DNA of 64,000 bases from Bacillus rubiinfantis (GTDB taxonomy: Bacteria; Bacillota; Bacilli; Bacillales; Cytobacillaceae): positions 124,001 to 188,000 of the forward strand of contig CCFE01000024.1 in assembly GCA_000752035.1 (NCBI GenBank), given 5' to 3'. The first letter of the stretch is position 1. Each line of letters begins with the position of its first letter. Below, one piece after another: positions 35,401 through 43,729 of this stretch. The notes beneath the pieces were generated by a model that worked only from the letters and a program-made list of their open reading frames with translations, had not been told where the DNA came from and searched no databases. The translations under genes were made by a program, and so were the position numbers.

Positions 35401-36745
35401 TCACTGCGGCAAGCTCGATAATTGTATCATAGACAGCAGATAGTCCCGTTGTTTCTACGTCAAAGACAACAAATGTATCCTCTGTAAGCAAGCGGTGTGC
35501 ATCATTATAAGCGATAGGGACCCCGTCATCGACTAAATTCGCTTCAACTCCATAAAGTATCTTAATATCATTTTTCTTGCCTGCATTGAAGGCTTCAGGA
35601 AATGATTGGGCAACAGCGTGGTCAGTAATCGCAATCGCCTTATGGCCCCACTTTTTCGCCTGGGCAACAAGGGTGCTTACAGGTGTAACAGCATCCATTT
35701 GGCTCATTGGTGAATGTAGATGTAATTCAACCCGTTTCTCCCCATCTGGAGCTAAATCCTTACGTTCTGCGGGCTTGATTTCATGAATATCATTGGCAAT
35801 CATGACGAGGTCACGGACAAACGTATCATTTTGAATACTGCCGCGGACCTTCACCCACATACCTTTTTTGATACGTTGGAATTGAGTCGCATCCTCTTTA
35901 TCACGTGAAAACATTTTGACCATCAGCGAACTGGTATAATCTGTGATTTTAAAGGTCAATAGCGAACGGCCGCTGCGTAACTCACGGATATCGGCATCGA
36001 AAATATAGCCTTGGATGACAACTCTTCTTTCCTCATCAATGATATCAATCATGCTTTGAATCTCTAAGTCATCCTTAATCGATAGTCCAATCGACAGAGG
36101 GCCTTCGGCAACTTGAGGGTTCTCAGCACTTTCAGCTTCTTTCTTCTGCATTTCAACCATCGCCATAAGAGCCCGTTCCTGATCCTCTTTCTCCTTAGCA
36201 CGGAGAAATTGTTGATATTCTTCGTTTTTTTCTTCCGGCTTTATTTCAGTTTCTATGGTTAATAAAGGAAATCCAACCGATTGAAAAATTTGTGCAATTA
36301 CCGCACCATACTTACTTTTTAAGGCCATCCCTTCGGCTTCATTATGAACTAATATCGTTAACTTATGACCATTCATTTGCGGGATTTGTTCATGTAAAAG
36401 CTTTAACAATGGGGGCGAAATCCCGTCAATTTGTTGAATACAATATTTCCAGTAATCACTTAGTAATTGAGTTGTCACGACAGGATGGACAACATTAATA
36501 TCAAAGGAAATTATGGCAATGTTGGCAAACGTCTTCTCTAGCCGTGTTGCAAATTGAAAAAACACATGAAAAGGTAAGATATTTTCCAAAATAAATTTAA
36601 AATGCCATTTTTTTGTTTTCTTTTCAACAAGCAATCTTTCTATTTGCGCATTGTGAAAATACACTACCACAGCGTCCTCAACGAATTGCAGCTGCTGGAG
36701 TAAGAGTTGGAATCGCTCTTGATTGCCTATGGCACGTTCGCTCAT
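32423..36745 (-). CDS. polC: DNA polymerase III alpha subunit, PolC type
   Basis: This 1440-residue replicative polymerase is the leading-strand enzyme of low-GC Firmicutes. An N-terminal domain and OB fold (VVIQGYIFDADIRELRSGRSLLTFKITDYTSSLMVKMF) are followed by a PHP domain split by an inserted 3'-5' exonuclease. The PHP part has RVELHLHSPMSQMDAVT and the exonuclease has FVVFDVETTGLS, HNATFDMGF and HRAIYDAEA. A four-cysteine zinc knuckle (CPTCKKSEFF...CPNCGTKY) and the catalytic DVDLN-like PDIDLNFS follow. The start at 36745 is chosen from GGGAGAGAG; a five-residue extension is rejected. Unlike B. subtilis, proS does not precede it. It has its own promoter and terminator. Confidence 0.97.
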   Translation of the reverse strand: MSERAIGNQERFQLLLQQLQFVEDAVVVYFHNAQIERLLVEKKTKKWHFKFILENILPFHVFFQFATRLEKTFANIAIISFDINVVHPVVTTQLLSDYWKYCIQQIDGISPPLLKLLHEQIPQMNGHKLTILVHNEAEGMALKSKYGAVIAQIFQSVGFPLLTIETEIKPEEKNEEYQQFLRAKEKEDQERALMAMVEMQKKEAESAENPQVAEGPLSIGLSIKDDLEIQSMIDIIDEERRVVIQGYIFDADIRELRSGRSLLTFKITDYTSSLMVKMFSRDKEDATQFQRIKKGMWVKVRGSIQNDTFVRDLVMIANDIHEIKPAERKDLAPDGEKRVELHLHSPMSQMDAVTPVSTLVAQAKKWGHKAIAITDHAVAQSFPEAFNAGKKNDIKILYGVEANLVDDGVPIAYNDAHRLLTEDTFVVFDVETTGLSAVYDTIIELAAVKVRDGEIIDRFESFANPHHRLSATTINLTGITDDMVQTAPEVSEVLRRFHEWAGDSVLVAHNATFDMGFLNVGYKKMGLEKAKNPVIDTLELGRFLYPELKNHRLNTLAKRFDIELTQHHRAIYDAEATGYLLMKMLKDAGEKGIEYHDQFNENMGKGNAYQRARPYHCTLLAQTEAGLKNLFKLVSIAHIEYFYRVPRIPRSILQKYREGIIVGSACDKGEVFEGMMQKGPEEVEEIARFYDYLEVMPKQVYAPLIEMELVRDEQALEHIIGNIVSLGDKLGIPVVATGNVHYLNENDKIYRKILINSQGGANPLNRHKLPDVHFRTTDEMLDGFAFLGKQKAREIVITNTNKIADMIDEIKPIKDDLYTPRIAGAEDEMRQMSYQMAHQIYGDPLPEIVEARLEKELKSIIGHGFAVIYLIAHKLVKKSLDDGYLVGSRGSVGSSFVATMTEITEVNPLPPHYICPTCKKSEFFNDGSVGSGFDLPDKDCPNCGTKYRKDGHDIPFETFLGFKGDKVPDIDLNFSGEYQPRAHNYTKVLFGEDNVYRAGTIGTVADKTAFGYVKAYQQDHNLHMRNAEIERLAAGCTGVKRTTGQHPGGIIVIPDYMDVYDFTPIQFPADDRNSEWRTTHFDFHSIHDNVLKLDILGHDDPTVIRMLQDLSGIDPKTIPTDDPEVMKIFSSTESLGVTEQQIMCKTGTLGIPEFGTRFVRQMLEDTKPTTFSELVQISGLSHGTDVWLGNAQELIHNQTCTLSEVIGCRDDIMVYLIYQGLEPSFAFKIMESVRKGKGLTEEMEAEMRKNEVPEWYIDSCKKIKYMFPKAHAAAYVLMAVRIAYFKVHLPLLYYAAYFTVRAEDFDIETMTRGSEAIRAKIEEINAKGLEASNKEKNLLTVLELALEMTERGYSFQNYDLYKSDASEFIIDGDSLIPPFNSIPGLGTNAAINIVKAREAGEFLSKEDLQQRGKVSKTILEYLDQQGCLESLPEQNQLSLF

Positions 36746-36794
36746 CGTTCTCTCTCCCATCCTAATGATCTCTGTCTTTTTCTCTCAAAATGTT

Positions 36795-36803
36795 ATTATA
36801 ACA
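36795..36803 (-). promoter_or_regulatory. Extended -10 promoter of polC
   Basis: TGTTATAAT on the minus strand is a perfect TGnTATAAT. No clear -35 is present, as is normal for this class. It lies 50 bases before the polC start and beyond the rasP terminator. Confidence 0.65.
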
Positions 36804-36873
36804 CACCATTTAGGCGCGATTAGTCTTTTAACATCAAAAACCTTTATCCATTTTTCGCTAAACCTTCATTCAT

Positions 36874-36900
36874 GAAAAAAAGGAACCTAAATTGGTTCCT
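36874..36900 (-). terminator. Intrinsic terminator after rasP
   Basis: AGGAACC-AATTTA-GGTTCCT, a 7-bp stem, is followed by TTTTTTT on the minus strand. It ends the frr-to-rasP transcription unit. Confidence 0.9.
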
Positions 36901-36907
36901 CTTGACC

Positions 36908-38170
36908 TTATTTCAAGAAAAATCGCTGTATATCATTCCAAGTGACAACTAGCATTAATAGCATTAGTAAAGCAAAACCAATGAAATGAACCATTCCTTC
37001 TTTTTGTCTGTCAATTGGCTTCCCGCGAACCGCTTCAACGGCAAAAAACATTAATCGCCCGCCATCAAGTGCTGGAATAGGCAATAAATTCATAATTCCA
37101 AGGTTAATACTTAGAATTCCAGCCCATTTCATCAAGTAATAAATACCTGATTTTGCAACTTCAGCAGTGGAATTGTAAATTCCAACCGGGCCCGATAACG
37201 CATCAATTGAGAATTGACCCGTGATTAATTTCCCGAGCATCACGAAGATTTGGGTAGTCCAGAAATAAGTTTCCTTTGCTCCTGCTGTAATTGCTTGAAT
37301 CGGGGATTTTTCAACAGGACTGTATACACCGATTATCCCCATTTTCTTTCCTTCAACTGTTTTTTCAAGCGGTGTTACTTTGATGTTTTTTTCCTGTTCG
37401 TCGCGGACAATCGAGAATTCCAACGTCTCATTTGGATTCTTACGAATAATTTCAACGACATCAGACCAGCTTGTAACCTCAGAACTATTAATACTTTGAA
37501 TAATATCCCCTTTTTGCAGTCCTGCCGCTTTAGCAGCCCCATCAGGAGTAATGACACCTAACTTCGGTTCATTTGTAGGCACTCCTTGTAATAGAGCTAT
37601 TATGACAAAGACAATGAAAGCAAGTACAAAGTTCATCATCGGACCAGCAAATATCGTCATAAATCTGTGCCCTAATGATTTAGATGCAAATTGTCTGTCA
37701 ATTGGTGCAATCTGTGTCTCTACGCCATTTTCAACGATAACTGCTTGAGGATGAATGGCAAACGTGTGTAGATTTTCATTGTCATCATCTGGATATCCTT
37801 TAATAAATAAATCCTTTTCAATATCTGCATATTCCACTTCAACAATTCGCGAATTCGGAAATTTATCTTTATTATTCAGAATGATTTTTGAAACTTGGTT
37901 AGCTTTATTGAAAAGGAGCCCAATACGATAGCCCGGCTTAATCTCCACCATTTCTGGGTCCTCTCCTGCCATTCGGACAAAGCCGCCGATCGGGAGTAAC
38001 CGAATGGTGTAGGTCGTCTCACCTTTTTTATGAGAGAACACCTTTGGTCCCATTCCAATTGCAAATTCACGGCAGAGAATACCTGCTCTTTTTGCAAAAA
38101 TAAAGTGACCAAATTCATGAAAGAAAACAAGTGCACCAAATATGATGATAAAGGCAATAACTGTACTCAA
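36908..38170 (-). CDS. rasP: Site-2 zinc metalloprotease RasP (RseP)
   Basis: This 420-residue intramembrane protease cleaves anti-sigma factors and signal-peptide remnants. The zinc motif HEFGH lies in the first membrane helix at about residues 18-22. A PDZ domain (AAGLQKGDIIQSINSSEVTSWSDVV) occupies the middle, and the third metal ligand is in NLLPIPALDGGRL near residue 360. The start is placed at a TTG, eight bases after AAAGGTGG, giving MSTVIAFIIIFG, which aligns with relatives; a GTG four codons earlier lies inside the ribosome site. It follows dxr by 76 bases. Confidence 0.94.
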   Translation of the reverse strand: MSTVIAFIIIFGALVFFHEFGHFIFAKRAGILCREFAIGMGPKVFSHKKGETTYTIRLLPIGGFVRMAGEDPEMVEIKPGYRIGLLFNKANQVSKIILNNKDKFPNSRIVEVEYADIEKDLFIKGYPDDDNENLHTFAIHPQAVIVENGVETQIAPIDRQFASKSLGHRFMTIFAGPMMNFVLAFIVFVIIALLQGVPTNEPKLGVITPDGAAKAAGLQKGDIIQSINSSEVTSWSDVVEIIRKNPNETLEFSIVRDEQEKNIKVTPLEKTVEGKKMGIIGVYSPVEKSPIQAITAGAKETYFWTTQIFVMLGKLITGQFSIDALSGPVGIYNSTAEVAKSGIYYLMKWAGILSINLGIMNLLPIPALDGGRLMFFAVEAVRGKPIDRQKEGMVHFIGFALLMLLMLVVTWNDIQRFFLK

Positions 38171-38246
38171 AAATATAACCACCTTTTTTTGGGGTAGGGG
38201 AAAGCTTGTCGCATAATGAATTGAGTCAATAAGGTTTTTACATGTT

Positions 38247-39389
38247 TTATACTAATGAATCAACATACTGTCTCGTTTCTTTATCTACCTCTTGAATTAC
38301 CTGTAAACTTGGGAATGTGATTGTCTTATGTTTACTTAGTGCCTTCTCAACTAAATCTTCAATTTCTAAAAATCGTATTTTACCTGATAAAAACGCTGCT
38401 ACAGCTGTTTCATTAGCAGCATTTAACACGGTTGGCATTGTTCCGCCTGCTTTTCCTGCTTCATAGGCAAAGTGCAGACAGCGAAAACGGTTCAGATCCA
38501 TGTCTTGAAAATGCAATTGACCGATTTTTGCCAAATCAAGCCGCTGGCTCGATTTAAGCGGCGCGCGATCAGGATATGTAAGTGCAAATTGTATTGGAAC
38601 TCTCATATCAGGTGTCCCTAACTGGGCGATGATACTGGAATCATGAAATTCGACCATGGAGTGAATGATGCTTTCTCTATGCATAAGTACATCAATTTTG
38701 TCATAAGGCATAGCGAAAAGCCAATGAGCCTCAATAACTTCTAACCCCTTATTCATCATGGTTGCCGAATCGATGGTAATTTTTGCGCCCATCGACCAAT
38801 TCGGATGATTCAACGCCTCTTCCACTGTTACATCTGCTAATTCAGCTCGAGTACGGTCACGGAAACTACCGCCTGATGCTGTAAGAATCAAACGTTCGAT
38901 ATTTTTCGTCTTTTCGCCCTGCAATGCCTGAAAGATTGCTGAATGCTCACTATCAACAGGAAGGAGTGCTACATTATGCCTTTTGGCAGCCTCCGTTACC
39001 AAATGCCCAGCTGTAACAAGTGTTTCTTTATTTGCAATGGCAATGGTTTTTCCACTTTCAATTGCTTGTAGAGTTGGATGCAAGCCAACACTGCCAAGGA
39101 CAGCATTTACAAGAATATCCGCCTTGTCATAAACAGCGGTTTCAATTAAGCCATCATCACCGTATGTGAACTTAATATGGGGATATTCTCCTTTTAATTT
39201 ATTATAATCCATTGGGTTTTGTACAGAAACAAGCTCAGGCTGAAATTCTCCAATAATTTTTCGTGCTAAATCAATATTTTTCCCAACTGAAATGGCTCCC
39301 AATTGAAATTCGTCAGGATGTTCGCGTATGATATCCAAGGTTTGCGTCCCAATGGAACCTGTCGCCCCCAGTAAACTAATGATTTTCAA
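38247..39389 (-). CDS. dxr: 1-deoxy-D-xylulose 5-phosphate reductoisomerase
   Basis: This 380-residue enzyme carries out the committed step of the MEP isoprenoid pathway. The NADPH motif LLGATGSIGTQTLD lies at residues 5-18. LPVDSEHSAIFQALQGE and LTASGGSFRD mark the active site, and MNKGLEVIEAHWLF the metal and substrate region. The start is a TTG, nine bases after AGGAG, giving MKIISLLGATGSIG as in relatives; the ATG three codons earlier abuts the ribosome site. It lies between cdsA and rasP and feeds UppS, encoded two genes upstream. Confidence 0.95.
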   Translation of the reverse strand: MKIISLLGATGSIGTQTLDIIREHPDEFQLGAISVGKNIDLARKIIGEFQPELVSVQNPMDYNKLKGEYPHIKFTYGDDGLIETAVYDKADILVNAVLGSVGLHPTLQAIESGKTIAIANKETLVTAGHLVTEAAKRHNVALLPVDSEHSAIFQALQGEKTKNIERLILTASGGSFRDRTRAELADVTVEEALNHPNWSMGAKITIDSATMMNKGLEVIEAHWLFAMPYDKIDVLMHRESIIHSMVEFHDSSIIAQLGTPDMRVPIQFALTYPDRAPLKSSQRLDLAKIGQLHFQDMDLNRFRCLHFAYEAGKAGGTMPTVLNAANETAVAAFLSGKIRFLEIEDLVEKALSKHKTITFPSLQVIQEVDKETRQYVDSLV

Positions 39390-39414
39390 CGATGTCATCT
39401 CCTATTTAAGCGAT

Positions 39415-40197
39415 TTACGGCCAAAGGTAAAAATAGTGCAACAAGGGCAGGACAAATAACAAACTATCAAAGCGATCAAGAATTCCACCATGTCCTGGCA
39501 AGATATTTCCTGAATCCTTCACATTAAAATGGCGTTTATATGCAGACTGTACCAAATCACCAATTTGTCCAAAAATTGATAGCACGATAGTCATTCCGAT
39601 TAATGTTATCATTGTCGCATTCATATCTGTGAGAAAGCCAAAAAATAGTGAAACGACTACTGCGCAGCATATCCCGCCAATCGAGCCTTCTACCGTTTTA
39701 TTCGGGCTGATTTCTGGCCAGAGTTTGTTTTTTCCAAATGCCTTTCCGATAAAATATGCGCCCGAATCTGTTGCCCAGATAATAAATAATGAATAAAAAA
39801 TATAAACGAGTCCCGCTTGACGTGTTTCTAAGAAAAAATAAAAGCCGATACCGACATAGATAGCGGATAAAATAGCAAAAGCAGCATCCTCAAAATGAAA
39901 GCGATTTTTCGTTACAACGGTATAGGTTAATATCAATAGTAGCAAGGCGATGCAAACTTCTACCTTCGAATAATAAAAATCATCCATTACCCCTGGAGGC
40001 AGCAAAATAACCCAAAGAAACAAAATAGCCAGTAATCCATACGGTGAAAAGATATTAAGTTTTTTCATCCTGATTAATTCATATAATCCAATGCTGGCTA
40101 ACACATAGGTTAATAATAAAAACGGAAAACCACCGTAAAAAACGATAGGCAAAAATAACGCTGCTGCAACAACCCCTGTTATAATTCTTTGCTTCAT
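39415..40197 (-). CDS. cdsA: Phosphatidate cytidylyltransferase
   Basis: This 260-residue integral membrane enzyme makes CDP-diacylglycerol for phospholipid synthesis. About seven membrane helices are apparent. The C-terminal family signature runs SAYKRHFNVKDSGNILPGHG followed by GILDRFDSL, the CTP- and metal-binding region. The ATG at 40197 (MKQRIITGVV) matches relatives though its ribosome site, AAAG, is weak. An in-frame 20-residue extension reaching into the gap after uppS is rejected. Confidence 0.94.
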   Translation of the reverse strand: MKQRIITGVVAAALFLPIVFYGGFPFLLLTYVLASIGLYELIRMKKLNIFSPYGLLAILFLWVILLPPGVMDDFYYSKVEVCIALLLLILTYTVVTKNRFHFEDAAFAILSAIYVGIGFYFFLETRQAGLVYIFYSLFIIWATDSGAYFIGKAFGKNKLWPEISPNKTVEGSIGGICCAVVVSLFFGFLTDMNATMITLIGMTIVLSIFGQIGDLVQSAYKRHFNVKDSGNILPGHGGILDRFDSLLFVLPLLHYFYLWP

Positions 40198-40275
40198 ATA
40201 TTCTTTCAACACCTTTATTGTTTTGCAGAAGATAGCCTGCCTTTTAATTATCAGCAAGGCTTAGATTGTAGGTCC

Positions 40276-41055
40276 TTAAATACCACCAAAGCGGCGCTGA
40301 CGTTTTTGAAATACCTCAATTGCCTCCAGTAAATGTTCTTCGCTGAAATCTGGCCAAAGCACATCCGTAAACCAAAACTCAGAATAGGCTAATTGCCAAA
40401 GCATAAAATTGCTTAAACGTATCTCACCGCTTGTCCGGATTAATAAATCCGGGTCAGCAAAACCTGCCGTCATTAAATACGAAGAAAATACTTGTTCATC
40501 TAATTCTGATGATTGTAGTTTTCCATTTTGTGTATCTATTATTACTTTTTTAACGGCATCAACAATCTCTAATCTACTTCCGTAATTTAATGCAAAGTTC
40601 AATACCAATCCATTATTATTTCTTGTTTGATCCATTGCTTTTTCAATTGCTCGAAGTGTATGTCCCGGTAGTTGATCTTTATAGCCAATCATCTTTACCT
40701 GGACATTATTTTCAACTAATTCTGGAAGAAAAGTGCCTAAAAATTCCTCTGGAAGCTTCATAATATAATCTACCTCATTTTTCGGCCGTTTCCAATTTTC
40801 GGTTGAAAAAGCATATAACGTCAATGTTTTGATTCCAAGTTCATTTGCAAGCATTGTCGTTTTACGAACAACTTTCATCCCCTCATGATGTCCAGCGACT
40901 CTCGGCAATGCTCGTTTTTTTGCCCAACGGCCATTTCCATCCATGATAATGGCAACATGTTCAGGTACGGGTAATTCCTTAATTTTGTTTATTTTATCTC
41001 GGAGTATGGAAGAGTTATTTTGGTTCTTCCAAAGTTTCATTTTATTAAACATCAT
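40276..41055 (-). CDS. uppS: Undecaprenyl diphosphate synthase
   Basis: This 259-residue cis-prenyltransferase builds the C55 lipid carrier for peptidoglycan and teichoic acids. The catalytic aspartate is in VAIIMDGNGRWAKKR (about residues 34-48). LTLYAFSTENWKRPKNEV and the C-terminal RTSGEIRLSNFMLWQLAYSEFWF, with its substrate-binding arginines, are intact. Two adjacent ATG codons follow GGAGGAG; either could be used. It starts a lipid-precursor run (uppS-cdsA-dxr) and is separated from frr by a terminator. Confidence 0.96.
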   Translation of the reverse strand: MMFNKMKLWKNQNNSSILRDKINKIKELPVPEHVAIIMDGNGRWAKKRALPRVAGHHEGMKVVRKTTMLANELGIKTLTLYAFSTENWKRPKNEVDYIMKLPEEFLGTFLPELVENNVQVKMIGYKDQLPGHTLRAIEKAMDQTRNNNGLVLNFALNYGSRLEIVDAVKKVIIDTQNGKLQSSELDEQVFSSYLMTAGFADPDLLIRTSGEIRLSNFMLWQLAYSEFWFTDVLWPDFSEEHLLEAIEVFQKRQRRFGGI

Positions 41056-41153
41056 ATTGCTCCTCCAAATAAGTAATGATTTCCTCCGAAAAAAAATTCG
41101 TTCATCCTACGAATTGAATGTATGTATTGGCCAATCTTGGTGGCATTGCTTAT

Positions 41154-41162
41154 ATCATACCA
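41154..41162 (-). promoter_or_regulatory. Candidate extended -10 promoter of uppS-cdsA-dxr-rasP
   Basis: TGGTATGAT on the minus strand matches TGnTATAAT with one change. It sits in the 269-bp gap after the frr terminator, about 100 bases before uppS. No -35 is evident. Confidence 0.4.
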
Positions 41163-41250
41163 AAAAATCCAAAAGATATCTCTATAAAATAACTTATGTA
41201 TTAGAATCGAAATTCAGACTATTGACTAACATCTTATCAACCAAATTAAA

Positions 41251-41284
41251 AAATAGGAAAAAAAACCCCCTAAAAAGAGGGTTA
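41251..41284 (-). terminator. Intrinsic terminator after frr
   Basis: AACCCTC and GGGGGTT pair with one G-U, followed by TTTTTTCC on the minus strand. It lies 40 bases after the frr stop. Confidence 0.8.
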
Positions 41285-41324
41285 ATTATCATCCATCAGA
41301 AGGTTCAGATTCCAAAAGAATCTG

Positions 41325-41882
41325 TTACACCTCCATAATTTCTTTTTCTTTGTCTTTGGTAACTTGATCAATTTTAGTAATATGTTCATCTGTTAACTTC
41401 TGAATATCATCAACATAACCTCTAAGACCATCTTCAGTAATCTCGCCATTTTTCTCCAGTTTTTTCAAATCATCATTTGCATCTCGGCGGATATTTCTGA
41501 TAGCAACTTTGGCCTCTTCAGCTTCTTTTTTCACAATTTTCACAAGCTCTTTGCGGCGTTCTTCTGTCAATTGCGGGATCGCAATACGAATAATTGACCC
41601 ATCGCTAGTTGGATTTAATCCTAAATCTGACTTTAAGATTGCTTTTTCAATATCTCCCATAATGGATTTATCATAAGGTTGAATCACAAGAAGCCTAGCT
41701 TCTGGTGTGGTAATTCCGGCTAATTGATTAACTGGAGTTGGCGCGCCATAATAATCTACAGAAATACGATCTAGTAATGATGCACTCGCTCTTCCGGCAC
41801 GAATACTTGCTAGCTCTCTCGTGTAAGCTTGTATAGCCTTTGTCATTCTGTCTTTCGCCGAATTAATGACTTGTTTTGGCAT
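41325..41882 (-). CDS. frr: Ribosome recycling factor
   Basis: This 185-residue protein splits post-termination ribosomes together with EF-G. The family features YTRELASIRAGRASASLLDRISVDYYGAPTPVNQLA and ERRKELVKIVKKEAEEAKVAIRNIRRDANDDLKKLEKNGEITEDGLR span its triple-helix and beta domains. Its start codon shares a base with the pyrH stop (TAATG), so the two are translationally coupled. A terminator follows. Confidence 0.97.
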   Translation of the reverse strand: MPKQVINSAKDRMTKAIQAYTRELASIRAGRASASLLDRISVDYYGAPTPVNQLAGITTPEARLLVIQPYDKSIMGDIEKAILKSDLGLNPTSDGSIIRIAIPQLTEERRKELVKIVKKEAEEAKVAIRNIRRDANDDLKKLEKNGEITEDGLRGYVDDIQKLTDEHITKIDQVTKDKEKEIMEV

Positions 41883-42607
41883 TATTTTTTCCCCCTAACA
41901 ATAGTACCAATTTTTTCACCTAAGACTGCTTTTTTAATGTTTCCAGGCTCTGTAATAGAGAAGACAATAAGTGGGATATCATTATCCATACATAGCGACG
42001 ATGCAGTGGAATCCATCACTGCTAAACCTTGCTTAATAACATCGAGGAATGATAGATCCTCGTATTTAGTAGCACTGGCATCCGTTCTCGGGTCAGCAGA
42101 GTAAACACCATCAACATTGTTTTTTGCCATTAAAATAACTTCCGCATCGATTTCTGCTGCTCTAAGCGCTGCTGTTGTATCTGTTGAAAAATATGGATTT
42201 CCTGTACCTGCTGCAAAGATAACCACTCGATTTTTCTCTAAGTGTCTAATGGCTCGGCGGCGAATATATGGTTCAGCAACCTGACGCATTTCAATAGAGG
42301 TCTGGACGCGGGATTCAACCCCTAAATGCTCAAGGCTATCTTGAAGTGCCAATGAATTCATGATGGTGGCTAACATCCCCATATAATCTGCAGTCGCTCG
42401 GTCCATTCCCATTTCACTACCGATTTTCCCACGCCAGATATTACCGCCGCCAACTACAACTGCTACTTCGACACCAAGTTCAGCAATTTCCTTTACTTGT
42501 TCAGCAATTGATTTAATAACAGAAGGTTTGATTCCAAAGCCAGAATCACCAGCAAGTGCCTCCCCGCTTAATTTTAAAACTACGCGTTTGTATTTTGGAC
42601 TACTCAT
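41882..42607 (-). CDS. pyrH: UMP kinase
   Basis: This 241-residue amino-acid-kinase-fold enzyme phosphorylates UMP to UDP. It shows VVLKLSGEALAGDSGFGIKPSVI near the N-terminus, VVVGGGNIWRG (about residues 55-65), the ATP region AGTGNPYFSTDTTAALRAAEI and NVDGVYSADPR. The ATG at 42607 has a GGAGGG site; a 15-residue upstream extension is rejected. A terminator after tsf and a 100-base structured element lie in the gap upstream, so pyrH-frr may depend on read-through or a local promoter. Confidence 0.96.
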   Translation of the reverse strand: MSSPKYKRVVLKLSGEALAGDSGFGIKPSVIKSIAEQVKEIAELGVEVAVVVGGGNIWRGKIGSEMGMDRATADYMGMLATIMNSLALQDSLEHLGVESRVQTSIEMRQVAEPYIRRRAIRHLEKNRVVIFAAGTGNPYFSTDTTAALRAAEIDAEVILMAKNNVDGVYSADPRTDASATKYEDLSFLDVIKQGLAVMDSTASSLCMDNDIPLIVFSITEPGNIKKAVLGEKIGTIVRGKK

Positions 42608-42630
42608 ATAACCCTCCGTATGTAAATTTG

Positions 42631-42732
42631 AAAGCGTAAGTGCCCGGAACAAGCACAGCTTGTTCCTGCGATGATGATCCTAAGGACCTTTCCTCAGTGG
42701 TCGTCCCCGAGAGGCTAGGCACTGCCGTTTGC
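42631..42732 (-). repeat. Structured 100-base element in the pyrH leader (repeat family, copy 2)
   Basis: An outer stem AGTGCC/GGCACT (42639-42644 with 42718-42723) encloses at least two hairpins. One is the perfect GGAACAAGC/GCTTGTTCC (42646-42666). The other is CTGAGGA/TCCTTAG, which needs a G-U pair and so folds well only as minus-strand RNA, the sense of pyrH. Its right-hand hairpin matches the one at 9067-9091. It could be a leader RNA or a mobile short repeat that landed here. Confidence 0.55.
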
Positions 42733-42750
42733 TATTTTTAACATATTTTC

Positions 42751-42785
42751 TTTAAAAATAGGGAACACACTCCGTGTCCCCTATT
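42751..42785 (-). terminator. Intrinsic terminator after tsf
   Basis: AATAGGGGACAC and GTGTTCCCTATT form a 12-bp stem with one G-U and a 5-base loop, followed by TTTAAAG on the minus strand. Confidence 0.8.
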
Positions 42786-42844
42786 CAACATCTACAGTAA
42801 CATTTCCTTAAAAAACTGATTGCATTTCCTTTGAGAAAAGTTGA

Positions 42845-43729
42845 CTATTGTTTATTCACTTGATTCATAACTTCTTCTGCAAAGTTATCTTCACGCTTCT
42901 CAATACCTTCGCCTACTTCATAACGAATGAATTCACGAAGTTTTGCGCCTTTGGATGCGACGAATTGACCAACTTTTTGGTCAGGATTCTTAACAAATGC
43001 TTGATCTAAAACACAAACTTCTTCGAAATATTTGCCTAGGCGCCCTTCAACCATTTTTTCCACGATTTTTTCAGGTTTGCCTTCATTAAGGGCTTGCTGT
43101 GTTAACACTTGACGCTCATGCTCCACTTCTTCTTGAGACACTTGCTCACGTGAAACATATTTAGGATTAAGTGCAGCAATATGCATGGCAACATCTTTAG
43201 CTGCGTCAGCATCAGTTGAACCTTCAAATACAGTTAGAACAGAAATACGTCCACCCATATGAAGGTAAGCACCGAAAGCATCATTGTCAGTTTTTGAAAG
43301 TACCGTAAAGCGACGAAGAGTTAATTTTTCACCGATTTTTGCAATCGCAGCATTGATGTGGTCTGCCACAGTTGCTCCGTTGTCCATCGTTTGAGCTAAC
43401 ACTTCTTCAACAGTAGCTGGTTTGTTTTTCAAAAGATGAGCTGCAAGTTCCTTCACAAGCGTTTGGAAGCCTTCATTTTTTGCAACGAAGTCAGTTTCTG
43501 AATTCACTTCAAGGATAACAGCGTCATTGCCTTCTGTTACAATGGATGTTAATCCTTCTGCAGCAATGCGGTCTGCTTTCTTCGCTGCCTTAGCGATACC
43601 TTTTTCACGTAGGAAGTCAATTGCTTTATCCATGTCACCGTTTGTTTCAGTTAACGCTTTTTTACAATCCATCATCCCAGCGCCAGTTTTTTCACGTAGT
43701 TCTTTAACCATTTGAGCAGTAATTGCCAT
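42845..43729 (-). CDS. tsf: Elongation factor Ts
   Basis: This 294-residue nucleotide exchange factor recharges EF-Tu. The N-terminal UBA-like domain reads MVKELREKTGAGMMDCKKALTETNGDMDKAIDFLREKG. The exchange motif NSETDFVAKNEGFQ is at about residues 77-90. The C-terminal dimerisation region is complete. The start at 43729 (MAITAQMVKELR) matches relatives and follows GGAGGATA; a 15-residue upstream extension is rejected. It follows rpsB with a terminator-like hairpin between. Confidence 0.97.
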   Translation of the reverse strand: MAITAQMVKELREKTGAGMMDCKKALTETNGDMDKAIDFLREKGIAKAAKKADRIAAEGLTSIVTEGNDAVILEVNSETDFVAKNEGFQTLVKELAAHLLKNKPATVEEVLAQTMDNGATVADHINAAIAKIGEKLTLRRFTVLSKTDNDAFGAYLHMGGRISVLTVFEGSTDADAAKDVAMHIAALNPKYVSREQVSQEEVEHERQVLTQQALNEGKPEKIVEKMVEGRLGKYFEEVCVLDQAFVKNPDQKVGQFVASKGAKLREFIRYEVGEGIEKREDNFAEEVMNQVNKQ

